Positions 11,719 to 22,405 of a stretch of DNA of 64,000 bases are shown in pieces. The notes under the pieces are model-generated. The model was not told the DNA's origin and made no database searches. It was given only the letters and a program-made list of their open reading frames with translations. The DNA is from Ziziphus jujuba. Its lineage: Eukaryota > Streptophyta > Magnoliopsida > Rosales > Rhamnaceae. How positions within the stretch are numbered: the first letter of the stretch is position 1; each line of letters begins with the position of its first letter. The stretch covers positions 21,809,001 through 21,873,000 of the forward strand of contig NC_083386.1 in assembly GCF_031755915.1 (NCBI RefSeq), written 5' to 3'. The position numbers and the translations under genes were made by a program.

Positions 11719-12006
11719 TGTTGGATTTTTAGAACAAAAAACACAGCAAAAGGAAAGGAAAGAAAACAAGGAGCATAAATTGGTGTGAAAAACTTGCTTC
11801 ATTTATTTCTAGACAAAAATATATAAACATAAGCTTACAACAGTAAATCACCTACTTTTCACATACTATTGCAGTAATCATACCACCAAAAGACAAGTCA
11901 TACTTTGGTTACCTAATACAACAGTGTTTTACCAAAAAGCTGAATATAAAGTAACTAAACATAAAAAAGGAACTAAGACACCAACAAAAGTGTCATTACA
12001 CTAACA
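11719..12006 (-). repeat. 3' LTR of the copia element (288 bp)
   Basis: Matches 14369-14645 almost throughout; the 11-bp length difference is the segment ttttcacatac at about 11856-11866. Purine-rich sequence next to it on the minus strand (caaggagaag) is the likely polypurine tract. Confidence 0.9.
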
Positions 12007-14277
12007 CTTCTCCTTGACACTTTTGCTGGAAACACTAAGATCATTTCTTAATGTTTCAAACCTTTTTCTTGGCAAGGCTTTTGTCAAAAAATCAGCAAGC
12101 TGGACCTGAGACTTGCAATGAACCAGCTTTACTTCACCATTTCTTTCAGCTTATAAACTTTGTCTTCCTTTCTTTGAATAATAAAGCTTTCAGGTTGTTC
12201 AACATACACTTCTTCTTGCAAGTAACCATTTAGAAATGCGGATTTCACATCTAACTAGTAAACTTTCCAACCTTCTTTAGCAGCAAGAGCTAGTAGAAAT
12301 TTGATTGTCTCATGCCTTACAACTGGTGTAAACGTATCTCCACAATCAATACCTGATTGCTACACATAATTCTTTTCTACTAATCTTGCTTATGCTTGTT
12401 TGTAGTACCATCTGCATTGAGCTTGGTCTTAAAGACCCACTTCACTTCAATTTTCTTTTTGCCTTGAGGTTTTTTCACCAACTCCTAAGTCTTGTTTTTG
12501 TTTATCATGCTGATTTTAGTTTCCATGGCTTCTCTTCGTGTCTCAAACTGATTTGCATCATAGAAAGTAATTGGATCACACAATGCCAGGTGGCATCCCT
12601 CATATACATCTGTCAAGGGTCTTATACCTCGGATATCGGCCAGGGGTCTTTTACCTAGGACATCGGCCAGGGGTCTTTTACCTCAACATCGGTCACGGTT
12701 CTTTTACCTCGGACATCGGTCAATAGTCTTCTACCTCAGACATCGGCCAGTGGTCTTGTACCTCGGATGCATCAGTCAAGGATCTTGTACCTCGGATGCA
12801 TCTCTCATATACATCTATCAAGGGTCTTATACCTCGGATTCCAATGACATTTTCATCATCTGAATCAGCCTCCTCCTTAATTTCATCATGTTCTTGGATA
12901 AAATTCTCTTTTGAGGCTTGAACTTCACTCTTTTTCCAATTCCATGCTACTTCAAAGCTTTTATCTTTCATTCCAACATTTAGAATTTCACTTCCATGTT
13001 GATCATATATTGTGCAAGACTTATCTTCAAAATTCAAAGAATATCCATTTTCAAGCATTTGTCCCACACTCAACAAGCTTTGATTAATTTCAGGTATATA
13101 TAACACATTTGAAATGAGTTTAATACCTGTTGAAGTTTTCACAGCCACATCTCCTTTGCCTTGAACTTGAATAAAATCTCTATTTCTAATTTGGACTTGG
13201 GAAACAAAGCTTTTGTCTAAGCACTTGAAGAGATCAGCATCATGTGTCATGTGTTGAGTACAACCACTATCCACCAACCAAGCTTCTTTGCTACCATTTT
13301 CTGCATAACATGTAGCAACAAAACAGCCTTTCCTCACTTTGCCATGCTTCATCAGAAACTTGTACTTGGTGTGCTTGTTGTATTGGCTCTCCTTTGTTTT
13401 TGTAAACTTTTTCAACATGTCCAAGTTGTTTGCACGCTCTACATTGAACATTAGGCCTAAACCAGCAATATTTTTCAGAATGGTTGTCCTTTTTGCAATG
13501 AGAGCACATCACAAACTTCTTTCTTTCACCCTCTTTGCTTGTACCAACACCATCTCGTCCTTTGTCATTACTTCCTCCACTTTACTGCTTCCTTTGGTTA
13601 TTATTTGCTGGAGACTTACCTTTTTGTAGTGCTAGAAAAGCACTTTCTGAAGCCTCTTCTTGTCTTATAGATCTTCTTTGTTCAATTGCTTGTAAAGCAT
13701 TAACAAGCTCTGACAAAGAAATCTGATTCAAGTCTCTTGACTCCTCCAAGGATGAAATCTTTGATTCGAACTTCTCTGATAAGCTGATCAGCACTTTCTC
13801 CACAACTCTTCTATCATTCAGCTCCTCTCCAAGAATTCTAATTTGGTTTACTACCTTCATTAGTCTGTCAATGAAGCCTTTTACCAACTCAGAATCCTTC
13901 ATTCTTAAAGTTTCGAACTCCCTTCTTAAATTCAATACCTGCATTTGTCTTGTTCTTGCACTTCCCTAGAACTCTTCTTTTAGCTTGTCCCAGACCTCTT
14001 TGGCTGTAGTGCAAGCCATAATTCTGGTGAACATTACATCTGAAACACCAGCATGTAAAGCAGATAAAGCCTTAAATGTTTTTGCAACCTCCTCACTATG
14101 TTGCTTTATTTGTGCAATAGTGGGATTTGCTGTCAAAGGGGGAGGATTTCTATTGGTCTCTACAACTTCCCACAAGTTAAAAGCTTGAAGGTAAGCTTTC
14201 ATTTTTATAGACCACATGGCATAATTTTCTCTAGAAAATATAGGAGGTGATGGAGCAGAAAAATGAGTTGAAGCCAT
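12007..14277 (-). pseudogene. Copia gag-protease with residual RT/RNase H, broken and deleted
   Basis: Gag starts at the ATG at 14277 (MASTHFSAPSPPIF..) with the UBN2/DUF4219-type LWEVVE and AKEVWDKLKEEF segments. A stop at about 13963 interrupts it, and gag continues to about 13582. A CX2CX4HX4C zinc knuckle ([14 protein letters not shown]) lies near 13510. A frame change leads to the aspartic protease motif WLVDSG near 13275. Beyond about 12840 a minisatellite replaces the integrase. Only fragments follow: VKWVFKTKLNADGTTNKH (about 12450), LDVKSAFLNGYLQEE (about 12240) and ADFLTKALPRKRFE (about 12090), which joins RT directly to the RNase H end. The catalytic YVDD-type motif and the DDE residues are absent. 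Confidence 0.85.
12596..12840. repeat. Minisatellite, about 27-bp unit, inside the copia element
   Basis: About eight degenerate copies of a unit like catcggccaggggtctt followed by ttacctcgga. A longer segment, ctcatatacatctgtcaagg with its continuation, occurs at both margins (about 12599 and 12804). The array sits where integrase should be, between the protease region and an RT fragment, so it probably grew at the deletion junction. The minus-strand frame reads partly through it as repeated G-I-R / L-T-D segments. Confidence 0.85.
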
Positions 14278-14368
14278 TAAAAAGGAAGGAAAGGTAGAAG
14301 GAAGGTTTTTGTATTTTTTCCTATTTCACTCACAGTCCTACTAAGATCATTAGAGCTTTGATACCATT

Positions 14369-14645
14369 TGTTGGATTTTTAGAACAAAAAACACAGCAAA
14401 AGAAAAGGAAAGAAAACAAGGAGCGTAAATTGGTGTGAAAAACTTGCTTCATTCATTTCTGGACAAAAATATATAAACATAAGCTTACAACAGTAAATCA
14501 CCTACTATTGCAGTAATCATACCATCAAAAGACAAGTCATACTTTGGTTACCTAATACAACAGTATTTTACCAAAAAGCTGAATATAAAGTAACTAAACA
14601 TCAAAAAGGAATTAAGACACCAACAAAAGTGTCATTACACTAACA
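14369..14645 (-). repeat. 5' LTR of the copia element (277 bp)
   Basis: Partner of 11719-12006. The tRNA-Met primer-binding sequence lies immediately inside (14366-14355 on the minus strand), which sets the transcription direction. Right flank CACTT (14646-14650) is the target duplication. Confidence 0.9.
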
Positions 14646-15484
14646 CACTTCATCTAATGCTGGTTTTTCCTCCATTTGAGGGCAAACATTGATGAATTTC
14701 ACTTCCCCATGAAACACCTTTTGGCCTCTCTAAAAGATTTGTGTTCCTCACTCTTGCCTAGCAGTAATAGCATTCCCAAATATTTGGTATCTATTAGACT
14801 TTCTGGGTTCAACCACTGCAGTTTGGCTTGCCTTTATTTTTCCTGGTGCAATTGCTCTGAGGTGCTTGCTCTATTTCTCGATCTCTTTCTTCTCCTAACT
14901 CTCTCTCAAAATGATGCACTACTCTCAATCTAATTCTTAAGTCTTTCTTTTTAGGGATGTTCATGGTATATCTACAAGGCAGTAGTAACAAGGCGATGAC
15001 GATGGTAATACAGGCAGTAGTAACAAGCGCAATTGCCATTTTTACCAATGTATGCAGTATGTTTGGAAGCAAGTCATAAATTTTATTTTTGCTTTTTTTT
15101 TTTTTTTTTTGTCTGAGAGTTGAGATTGATTTAATTGTGTTTAATTTTGTTTGTTGTATTAAATCCAATGGTTTGAAATGAGGCAGATGTTTTCGTTGCC
15201 CCCATGTTGGGATATAATTTTATTTCTTGGTGCACCAGAATTTTGTATTGATCTATGAGCATTGGCAATGCCCAGAAAAGGATCTATTATTATATTATAA
15301 GAAAACATGTTGTAGTACTAACAGATAAAGGACTAATTACCCAAAAAAAAAAGTAAAAAAAAAGAAAAAAAAGAAAGTAACTAATTTTTGCAACCAATGT
15401 GATTATAACACAATGTTATCCTCACTTAGGATTACAAGCAGTGCCACAATAAAAGCATAATCCACGCCCGGATAAATTTTAACC
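14646..15484. other. Intergenic, unassigned, joining the LURP copy 2 3' flank
   Basis: 14651-14930 is the other half of the site split by the copia element. A minus-strand open stretch at 15168-14809 predicts a basic N-terminus, a hydrophobic helix (VTTACITIVIALLLL) and a charged tail; I do not recognise it and it has no support as a gene. From about 15130 the sequence is homologous to 18040-18360 and, from about 15303, to the window start: this is the shared 3' flank of the LURP tandem unit. The lost LURP exon 2 tail (YPGVDYAF-like) can still be read on the minus strand at about 15484-15412. Confidence 0.5.
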
Positions 15485-15840
15485 TATCATGCTTTGATTC
15501 AATTTTTACAATTTGTCAGCGAATAGATTGAATATTGAAAGTCGAAATTTTGATAGAGCATGACAGGTTCTTTCTGTCCCCAACAAAACAATATAATCAA
15601 AAAAAGAGGGAGAGCGCAGATAGATAGTTCTATTTATATCCGTGCATGTTTAATAAATATCAGCTTTTTTACACATTTCAATCCTATTCTACGAATGCGA
15701 CTAAAAAAAAATAGGTAAAAATCTCTCTCTTCTCTGCGAATTCTTTATTTGAACAATTGAATCCACGAAAAAGTTAAGTGCTAGAAAAAAGAAAATCCTG
15801 AATACATTTATGGTAACCAATCGGATTGGAATACGGTTTC
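15485..15840. other. 356-bp filler-like insertion in LURP copy 2 exon 2
   Basis: Present only in copy 2. Left and right flanks match copies 1 and 3, but about 12 bp of the ancestral site are missing and no target duplication is seen, a pattern of sequence captured at a break repair. The inserted DNA has mixed composition unlike the surrounding AT-rich spacer, with stretches that remind me of plastid intergenic sequence; I could not confirm an organellar source. It provides the stop codon that now ends copy 2. Confidence 0.5.
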
Positions 15841-16472
15841 ATCAAGTTTGCAACAACCTGTGAATTCTGAGCTGTAGTTTACCTGTACAGTCACAATAAT
15901 TAAAAGGGTCACTTCCTTCATATGAAAGCTTCAAAAAAAGAAATTGACATTGTGTAGTTACAAGGTCAATGAAAACAGGGAAAGCAAAGTACCTCAGCAA
16001 TGACAGTATGGTCTTTGTAAACTTTATAAAATTTAGAGGAGTAATATTCAACAATCTGGAAGTCGCAGATACCTTCAGTTGCACTGGTTGGGAGGAAGAC
16101 TTCAACTCTTGGTCTCATTTCGGTAGTGTAAGATCTTTGTGCGCTGAAGAGGGGATCATTTCCCAGTGAGCTTCCTCCTCGATGAACCGTCCATCGGTGG
16201 CGGTGTTTCTTATCCTCGAACAAGATAAGCACAGGTAAACCAAAACCGGCAGCATCATGCATGGATTTCCCACGCCGCTTCAGCCTGTATGTTTGTTGAA
16301 AATCATCAACCTCAAACTGTACCTTTCCATTAACGTCTGAAATTTGATATTTCATGCGTGAAGTTATACTGTCTATCTTCTTCACAATCAACTCCACAAG
16401 GTGAGGGACACAGAATTCTTCCTTTACAACTTTGACCATTGGAATCCCATTTGCCACCCTGGGAGCCTCCAT
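15808..16472 (-). CDS. LURP-one-related protein, copy 2, C-terminus altered (possibly non-functional)
   Basis: LURP-one-related (DUF567) gene with two exons: 16472-15993 (160 codons, MEAPRVANGIPMVKVV.. to HTVIAE) and 15882-15808. Exon 1 is open throughout and carries the family pattern: a hydrophobic strand series, SDVNGKVQFEV, HDAAGFGLPVLIL, WTVHRGGS, RSYTTEMRPRVEVFL and FYKVYKDHTVIAEV. Donor GAG|GTACTT and acceptor TACAG|GTAAAC match the paralogues. After VNYSSEFTGCCKLDE the reading frame enters a 356-bp insertion and stops, giving about 184 residues. The usual C-terminal hydrophobic helix (YPGVDYAF..ALIVIL), which fills the Tubby-like barrel, is lost. The protein may therefore not fold; treating this as a pseudogene would also be reasonable. 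Confidence 0.65.
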
Positions 16473-18263
16473 TAAATGATAAGAGATTTTAAACTGAAAG
16501 TATATGCTATAAACTTCTTTGAAGTAAATGAAGTTTTATTTCATTTATATAGGTACAATTGGATTACAACAAAAGATTACTAAGTAATCTTTATAACAAA
16601 GATAAGCCAAGTATTCTAGCCAGATAAGCTAAAAAAAAAAAAAAAACACATCAGTAAATGATTTGAGGAAGAGATTAATTAGTCTTATCTTTATCTGCAA
16701 TTTTGAAGTTTTGATGAAAATATGCTTTGCTACCACTTTTGAAAACAGTTGTGTTCAAGTTTTAAAAAATTAAAATAAAATTCTAAAGCTTGTTAAACTT
16801 TGAAGAAAATAGAAAATATTATATTTGATAAAAGATAAAATCTAAGTACACTAAATGAAATGTAAAATCTGAATACATAGAGTTCTATCTATAGGCATAA
16901 AATAAAAAAAATCCAGTTCTAAAATAAAACCAAATCTTAAAACAAAAAATAAAGTCCTCAAGTAAAAACAAATCTTAAAACAAATATGAAATATAATTTA
17001 AAACAAAAGCAACAAATCTGAAAATATTAGGACCCGTTCGCTATTATTTTGTACAACAACTTTTATAAATCAATTTTGTAAAATAAAAATAGTAAATTAG
17101 ATTTTGTATTTTTAAAATTTTAAAATATGTCTGATAATATATTTAAATTTTTTTTTTTACTAATGCAAATGGTAGCATCATATTATGTAAATGCTAAGTA
17201 TGATATATATCTGTATGGAAAAAATTATTTGTTAGTGAAAATGATAAATATTATCTATATTTATATATGATATGCTAAATATAGTATATATCTATATAAA
17301 AAAGTATTTTTAATTTAAAATAATAAATATTATCTCTTTTCTTTAGTATCTTTGTTTAAAGTTATTGAAGTACATGTAAAACGTCAAAAGATGTTTTCAA
17401 AATTTACCTATATCAAAGAATGTTTTGAACTTTTTTCAAAAATAGCTGTGAATCGCATTTTTCATCATTTTTCAATTTGTAAAATAAAAAATTATTTTGC
17501 AAAATGATAAAGATCATACCTTTAAATTCTAAAAAGACTAAAAAAAAATTTACAGCTCCACCAAGTTTGAACAACTTACAATAGAAAAGAGCAAGAGCTG
17601 CAGGCCTTGTTTATATTGACATTTGACAAGAACACAAAAAGAACATTAAAGAATAAATAATTATTATTAAATATTTTTCAAATATTAGGATACCACAAGA
17701 AACGTATTATCATTAACATTTGTAATAATTGAATGAATGTGAAATAAAAAAAAAACAAAATCTCTTTGTTTCAAATCGTATCCTACTCTGTATAGTGCAC
17801 GACTAAGCACTGGTATATGAATTCAAATATAAAAGCTATTTATTTATTAATTAAACAAATTATAGGTAATCCAATAAAATTAGGGATATGCCTAAAACGC
17901 TTCAGCAATCCCACTATCTCTCTTTAGTTCAATGCAAGGAAATTAATCTCCTCTCTTCATTAAAAAAAAAAAAAAAGTTTGACTAATTGATGTCTTAAGC
18001 ACTTTACTATTTTCTGTTCAGTCTTCCATGTTTTCTGTTTAATTGTGTTTTGTATAACTTTGTTTCTTTTATGAAATCCAATAGCTTCAATATTTGAGGC
18101 AGGTTATTTTTGTTGTCCCTATCTAGGGATATAAACTGTGTATTGATGCTCTATCAGTGTTGACCAATCCCAGAAAAGTATCTTACATATATTGTTCAAA
18201 AACAGATTGTATTACTTAAAGGTAAAAACAAGTATAATGGCTAGTTTTTTGCAAGCTATATAG
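16473..18263. other. Intergenic between LURP copies 2 and 3, with a copy-2-specific insertion
   Basis: The flanks are homologous to those of the other LURP copies, but about 16712-17568 (roughly 850 bp, AT-rich, no coding signal) has no counterpart in copies 1 or 3. Its borders are ttttgaag on the left and accaag|tttgaac on the right, without a clear target duplication or inverted repeats. A segment near 17030 (ggacccgttcgctatta) looks like the ends of some DNA transposons but cannot be paired. From about 18040 the common LURP 3' flank resumes. Confidence 0.5.
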
Positions 18264-19106
18264 TTAAATACACACAATAATATTCTCGTTTAGGATTACA
18301 ATCAGTGCCATAACAAATGCATAATCCACTCCTGGATGAATTTTGACCCTGAAGTTTTCTTTCCCTTTACAAAAGCTTCCCCATGTGAAGTTGTAGTTTA
18401 CCTGTACAGTCACATTAATTAAATGGGTTACTTCCTTCACAAGAAAACTTAAAAAAAATTTGACATGTATAAATATGCAACCAGTCTTTTATTAGGTCAA
18501 CATGGTGATATTTTATTCAAGTCTCTAATCACATTCGTTGTAGATACTAGGTCTATAATGGAAAAGGTGTTAATTTGATAACTGCTAAAGATTTCCACAT
18601 CACAAACTAGTCGGATCAAGAATAGTTTATACACTTACCTCAGCAATGACGGTTTCGCCTTTGTAAATCCTATAAAATTGAGAAGAGTGACATTCAACAA
18701 TCTGGAAATTGGAGACGTCTTCATTGATATTGGTTGGCAGGAAGACATTAAGTCGTGATCTCATTTGGAAAGTGTATGATCTTTGCACGCTGAAAAGGAG
18801 CTCATTTCTCTCCGAGCTTTGTCCTCGATGAACCATCCATTGATGATTCGGTGTGAGAACTTTCTCAGACATGGTAAGCAAAGGAAAACCAGCAGCATCA
18901 CTCATGATTCTCTTTTTTTGCATGTTTCTTTGAAAACCATCAACCTGGAGGTAAAGCTTTCCATTAACATCTAGCACTTGATATTTTACATGGAAAAGTC
19001 CATGATTCTTCTTCTTCACAACAAACTCCACAGGGTAAGGGACACAGAAATCATCCCTCACAATGCTGACAATTGGGACCCCATACGCAAGCTCTGGAGC
19101 CTCCAT
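18264..19106 (-). CDS. LURP-one-related protein, copy 3 (intact)
   Basis: The only intact LURP-one-related (DUF567) gene here: exon 1 19106-18639 (156 codons) and exon 2 18401-18264, 201 residues, the usual family length. Junction GAG|GTAAGT ... TACAG|GTAAAC, phase 0. It starts MEAPELAYGVPIVSIV, then VLDVNGKLYLQVDGFQRN (about residues 43-60), DAAGFPLLTM, a basic turn, WMVHRGQS, LLFSVQRSYTFQMRSRLNVFL and FYRIYKGETVIAE. Exon 2 supplies VNYNFTWGSF and the hydrophobic C-terminal helix HPGVDYAFVMALIVIL typical of the Tubby-like barrel. Family members are cytosolic or membrane-associated; LURP1 of Arabidopsis is induced in defence against oomycetes, but the role of this copy is unknown. Confidence 0.9.
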
Positions 19107-19905
19107 TAAAACACCTCCAAGAAAGATTAATCAGGAGTTTATTTTATCTGCAAATTTGAAATATGAACTATTGCAATAACTACTACATCCCCACCATGCA
19201 CGCCTTAAATAGAAAGAGCTAGCCCTGCAGGCTTTTCTTATCAGTTTGACAGTTGCCCATTTTCCTGGAAAATTAGCAGATTGGCAAGAACGCGGAAACA
19301 AGGTCAAAGAAGAAAATATTTATTTGATTTTATTTTTTCATATATTCTGAATTTGCAATTAAGGTCAAACAGGAAACTTATCATCATAATATTATGATGT
19401 TTGAATGTGAGGAGGGGATCAATCTTGAGCCTGTTCCTTTATACCAATTTAGATATGAAATCTATTTATTTATTAAATGAAAAAATTTAAGTACAATAAG
19501 TTATACCCTTTCAGGAATACAATAATTAAAAACATGCCTAATACTTTCTTCAGCAATCCATTTTCTTTCTATAGTTTAATGAAAGTACAATATTATATTC
19601 AGGTGTTCAGTTAATTTATATTTGACTTCCATTAAAACAAGATGAAAATCTCCTCTATTCAAAATAAATAAATAAATAAAAGGCTGACTACACGCTTTCT
19701 GAAAGATCTGTTCAATTGTAGAGAAATCAACTTATTTCTTAAGACAAGGAAATGTACCGTGTTATGACTCACCACATAAACCATAACAACAAATTTAGAA
19801 AAACAAGTTGTTGGTATAGTTCCCTTTTCGTGCAAACATTGTCTTTCTTATAAACCAGGGTGTTTGTAGCCTACAATTGAAGATCGGTAAGCCAACTACA
19901 TCTCA
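19107..19905. other. Intergenic
   Basis: The part next to the LURP start (19125-19290) is the shared LURP upstream flank. The rest, to the 3' end of the ARM gene, is AT-rich with short A and T runs and no gene or recognisable element. Confidence 0.6.
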
Positions 19906-21607
19906 TCATGACACGTATCTCAAATCTTTGAATCTCTTCATCAAGTTTGACTTGTATTTCTCAACATCTGCATCCTCAGAGGAATCTGGAGTGGACCTAA
20001 TAATTGAGATTGCTCCAGCATGATTTAAAGCTCCAACAGCTTCCTCTAATATTTTGAAAACGAAAAGCGACAAAATTAAACCGACAGTTGTTCTTATAGC
20101 ATCAAGTTCAATTCTACAGAAAAACAGGCAAGAAGTCATTCAAAGGTAAACTGTAATGGAAGTTATGAATGATAAAAATAGCCACATCTATCACGGCCAT
20201 ATATGCATGAGCCTTCATAATTTCTTTCCTTTTCTGAGAAATAGGAGAGTTCTTATGTTTCTCTCAGCAATAGTTAATTTGTATGAAAAATGTGAAAGTT
20301 GGAGCAATACAACATATGCACCATTGGTTATGTATGATTCACTGGAATCTCATATTTACTTTTTCTCATTCAGGAATCAGTACTATTAATAGGAATAAAA
20401 TTTTGAAATCATTCCAGTCACAGTGATGTTATGGTGGCAGAAATGTGTTTGGTCCAGTAAGCATCCAGTGTACTCAAAACGGAAACTAAGAATTTAACCC
20501 AGCACAACTGAATTATATATTTAATATAATTCTAAAACAAACAGAAATGCTTGTACTTGAAGAAACAGAGTCTACAAAGATAAGTATTTAGGAATGAATG
20601 ATAACTAAAGCCTGACCTGACTGTGAAAGCGCAGAAAGAGCCTTCAAAGCTTCCTTCCGTGTGCGGTCGTCTTTGGCAGCTTCTAACATATTTAAGAGCT
20701 CTCGAGCTCCACCCATCTCCACAATTTTCATTCTTCTCTCATCTAAAGATTGAAAAAATAGCAAAAAGTTAATGTAAAAAAAGAAAGCATCATAAAACTT
20801 AAACATCAGTCTGTTTATGTGCAATACAATTGAAAATTAAAGAAACAATAACGTATAGCACTGCAACTAGGCGCAAGCATTTATCAAAAGATATTAGAAT
20901 CAGCTTCTAGCCCCTATAAAAGCCTTCATAGTTCACACCTAATCAATATATGAGGCTAATGTCCCAAAAGAACAAATGCAAAACTCTCATTCTTAAGTTA
21001 TAGGTTTAAGTTCGGGTCATTACTTTGTACGGCCTAACCAACTAATATTTTCTCCTCCGTTAAATAACCAATGAATCTTGTTTCAAAAAGAAATTCGTGG
21101 GTTAACATGGCCATGCAAAAACAAACACCAAAGCATACCCAGATTTTCTGATTTCAAAATCACATGCATTTCTAAAATCAGAGAATCACAGAGAGAAACA
21201 TTACCATCTATTGCAAAACGGGCTAATCTAGAAGCTCCCATTCTCTTAAACAATGGATCCTTGACTTGCAAAAGGGAAACGGACTGTTGCATCAAATTAT
21301 CTCCTGAAAAAAAAAAAAAGAAGGTAAATTTGGCAAGAATGTTTTAGCAAAAAGTTAAGCAATTGAGGACAAGATCAAAGAAGAGAAAAGCATATGCACA
21401 GACCCAAGTAGGGAAAGAACTGGTAACCAACAAACGTGGCAGTCCCAGCAAAAAACAGTTTCAACAGCCATCCTATCTTTCTTTCAGCATCTTGCTCAAG
21501 AGCAACCTCATCTGCAACTGACATTAAAGTTCCAAAAATTCAAAGCTTTCCCTTCAAAACTTCATCCTCAGTTCATAAAAATATTACATATACAAAATAC
21601 TACATAG

Positions 21608-21656
<49 letters not shown>

Positions 21657-21965
21657 AGTGAGAAAGAGAGATTGAAGGGAGAAGAGTGGGTAACCTTTTC
21701 CATTGAAGGATGAGAAATTGCGCGAGTGCAAATTCCGTAGATTAGAGGATGAGAAATTTCTTCTTGTGTAATAATACTGCCGCAAAGACCACCCAAAAAA
21801 AAAAAAAAAAACAAAAAAACAAAAAAAAAAGAGAAAGATTACCCAGAATATAAAAATGAATGGAAAAGTACCAGGTGGAGGAAACTGGGGGAAAATTGCA
21901 GGTGGATCATGAATGGGTATGTGGGAGCTTACAGTAGTGAGCTGGGATGCTAACTTGTTGCGCAT
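19906..21965 (-). CDS. ARM-repeat family protein, probable mitochondrial presequence
   Basis: Six exons: 21965-21933, 21776-21695, 21511-21404, 21303-21205, 20742-20617 and 20045-19906; phases agree throughout and give 195 residues. The N-terminus (MRNKLASQLTT, then YYYTRRNFSSSNLRNLHSRN) is rich in Arg, Ser and Asn without acidic residues, fitting a mitochondrial presequence. A hydrophobic segment follows (LLKLFFAGTATFVGYQF, about 52-68), a likely membrane anchor. Then come armadillo-like helices: LLQVKDPLFKRMGASRLARF, MKIVEMGGARELLNMLE, RTRKEALKALSALSQS and EEAVGALNHAGAISIIRS. The end is SLMKRFKDLRYVS. It resembles a small Arabidopsis ARM protein I recall as At3g56210, of unknown function. 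Two site II promoter motifs upstream fit a nuclear gene for an organellar protein. Confidence 0.85.
21607..21656. repeat. Compound (CA)n(TA)n microsatellite in ARM gene intron
   Basis: About thirteen CA units followed by about eleven TA units, lying in the second intron of the ARM gene (between 21694 and 21512). Similar compound arrays occur at about 36610 and 38800. Confidence 0.9.
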
Positions 21966-22043
21966 GGTGCTGTGTGTGTCGGAAACAACCCTCCGAAGCT
22001 TCCCGGCGATGGTGGAGACTGAGTATTTCGTCTCGGATCTTCT

Positions 22044-22089
22044 TGGGCCAAAATCTTTGCGTCTCGGCCTCTTTGTAGTTTACTGGGCT
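22044..22089 (-). promoter_or_regulatory. Two site II (TGGGCY) motifs upstream of the ARM gene
   Basis: TGGGCC at 22044-22049 and TGGGCT at 22084-22089, about 80 and 120 bp before the ATG. Site II motifs are bound by TCP factors and are frequent in plant genes for mitochondrial and ribosomal proteins. Role here is inferred from position. Confidence 0.45.
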
Positions 22090-22177
22090 TCTATACTCCG
22101 AAATTCTGTCTACTATCATTGTTATAGCGACTAAACAATAAATTCCCCCATTTATTTTCTTCATCAAAACAATCTAT

Positions 22178-22179
22178 AT

Positions 22180-22212
<33 letters not shown>
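22178..22212. repeat. (AT)n microsatellite
   Basis: About sixteen uninterrupted AT units upstream of the ARM gene. Confidence 0.9.
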
Positions 22213-22216
<4 letters not shown>

Positions 22217-22405
22217 AGTTATTGATTTTTGATAATTGCTTCAAAGGCTCCGTTTTCTTTTTATTTTCTGAATAAACAAAATTAGGAAATGTATTAGAAA
22301 TAAAATCAATTTTCAAAATTCTCAACGCAGTCATTTCTCCTTCGTTCTCAAAACAATAAAATATTATGATTTTTTTTTTTTTTGATTTTTGCTTAATATC
22401 TAATC

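Larger units (their letters stand above)
11719..14645 (-). mobile_element. Copia-type LTR retrotransposon, complete ends but internally deleted
   Basis: Two LTRs (11719-12006 and 14369-14645) begin TGTTGGATTTTT and end TTACACTAACA as written on the plus strand. They differ by one 11-bp indel and about eight substitutions that I count by eye. A perfect 5-bp target duplication CACTT flanks the element (11714-11718 and 14646-14650). Next to the LTR at 14369, the minus strand reads TGGTATCAAAGC (14366-14355), the initiator-tRNA-Met primer site expected of copia. The internal 2.4 kb keeps gag, protease and scraps of reverse transcriptase, but the integrase core and most of RT/RNase H are gone, replaced in part by a minisatellite. 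It is non-autonomous but structurally recent. Confidence 0.92.
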
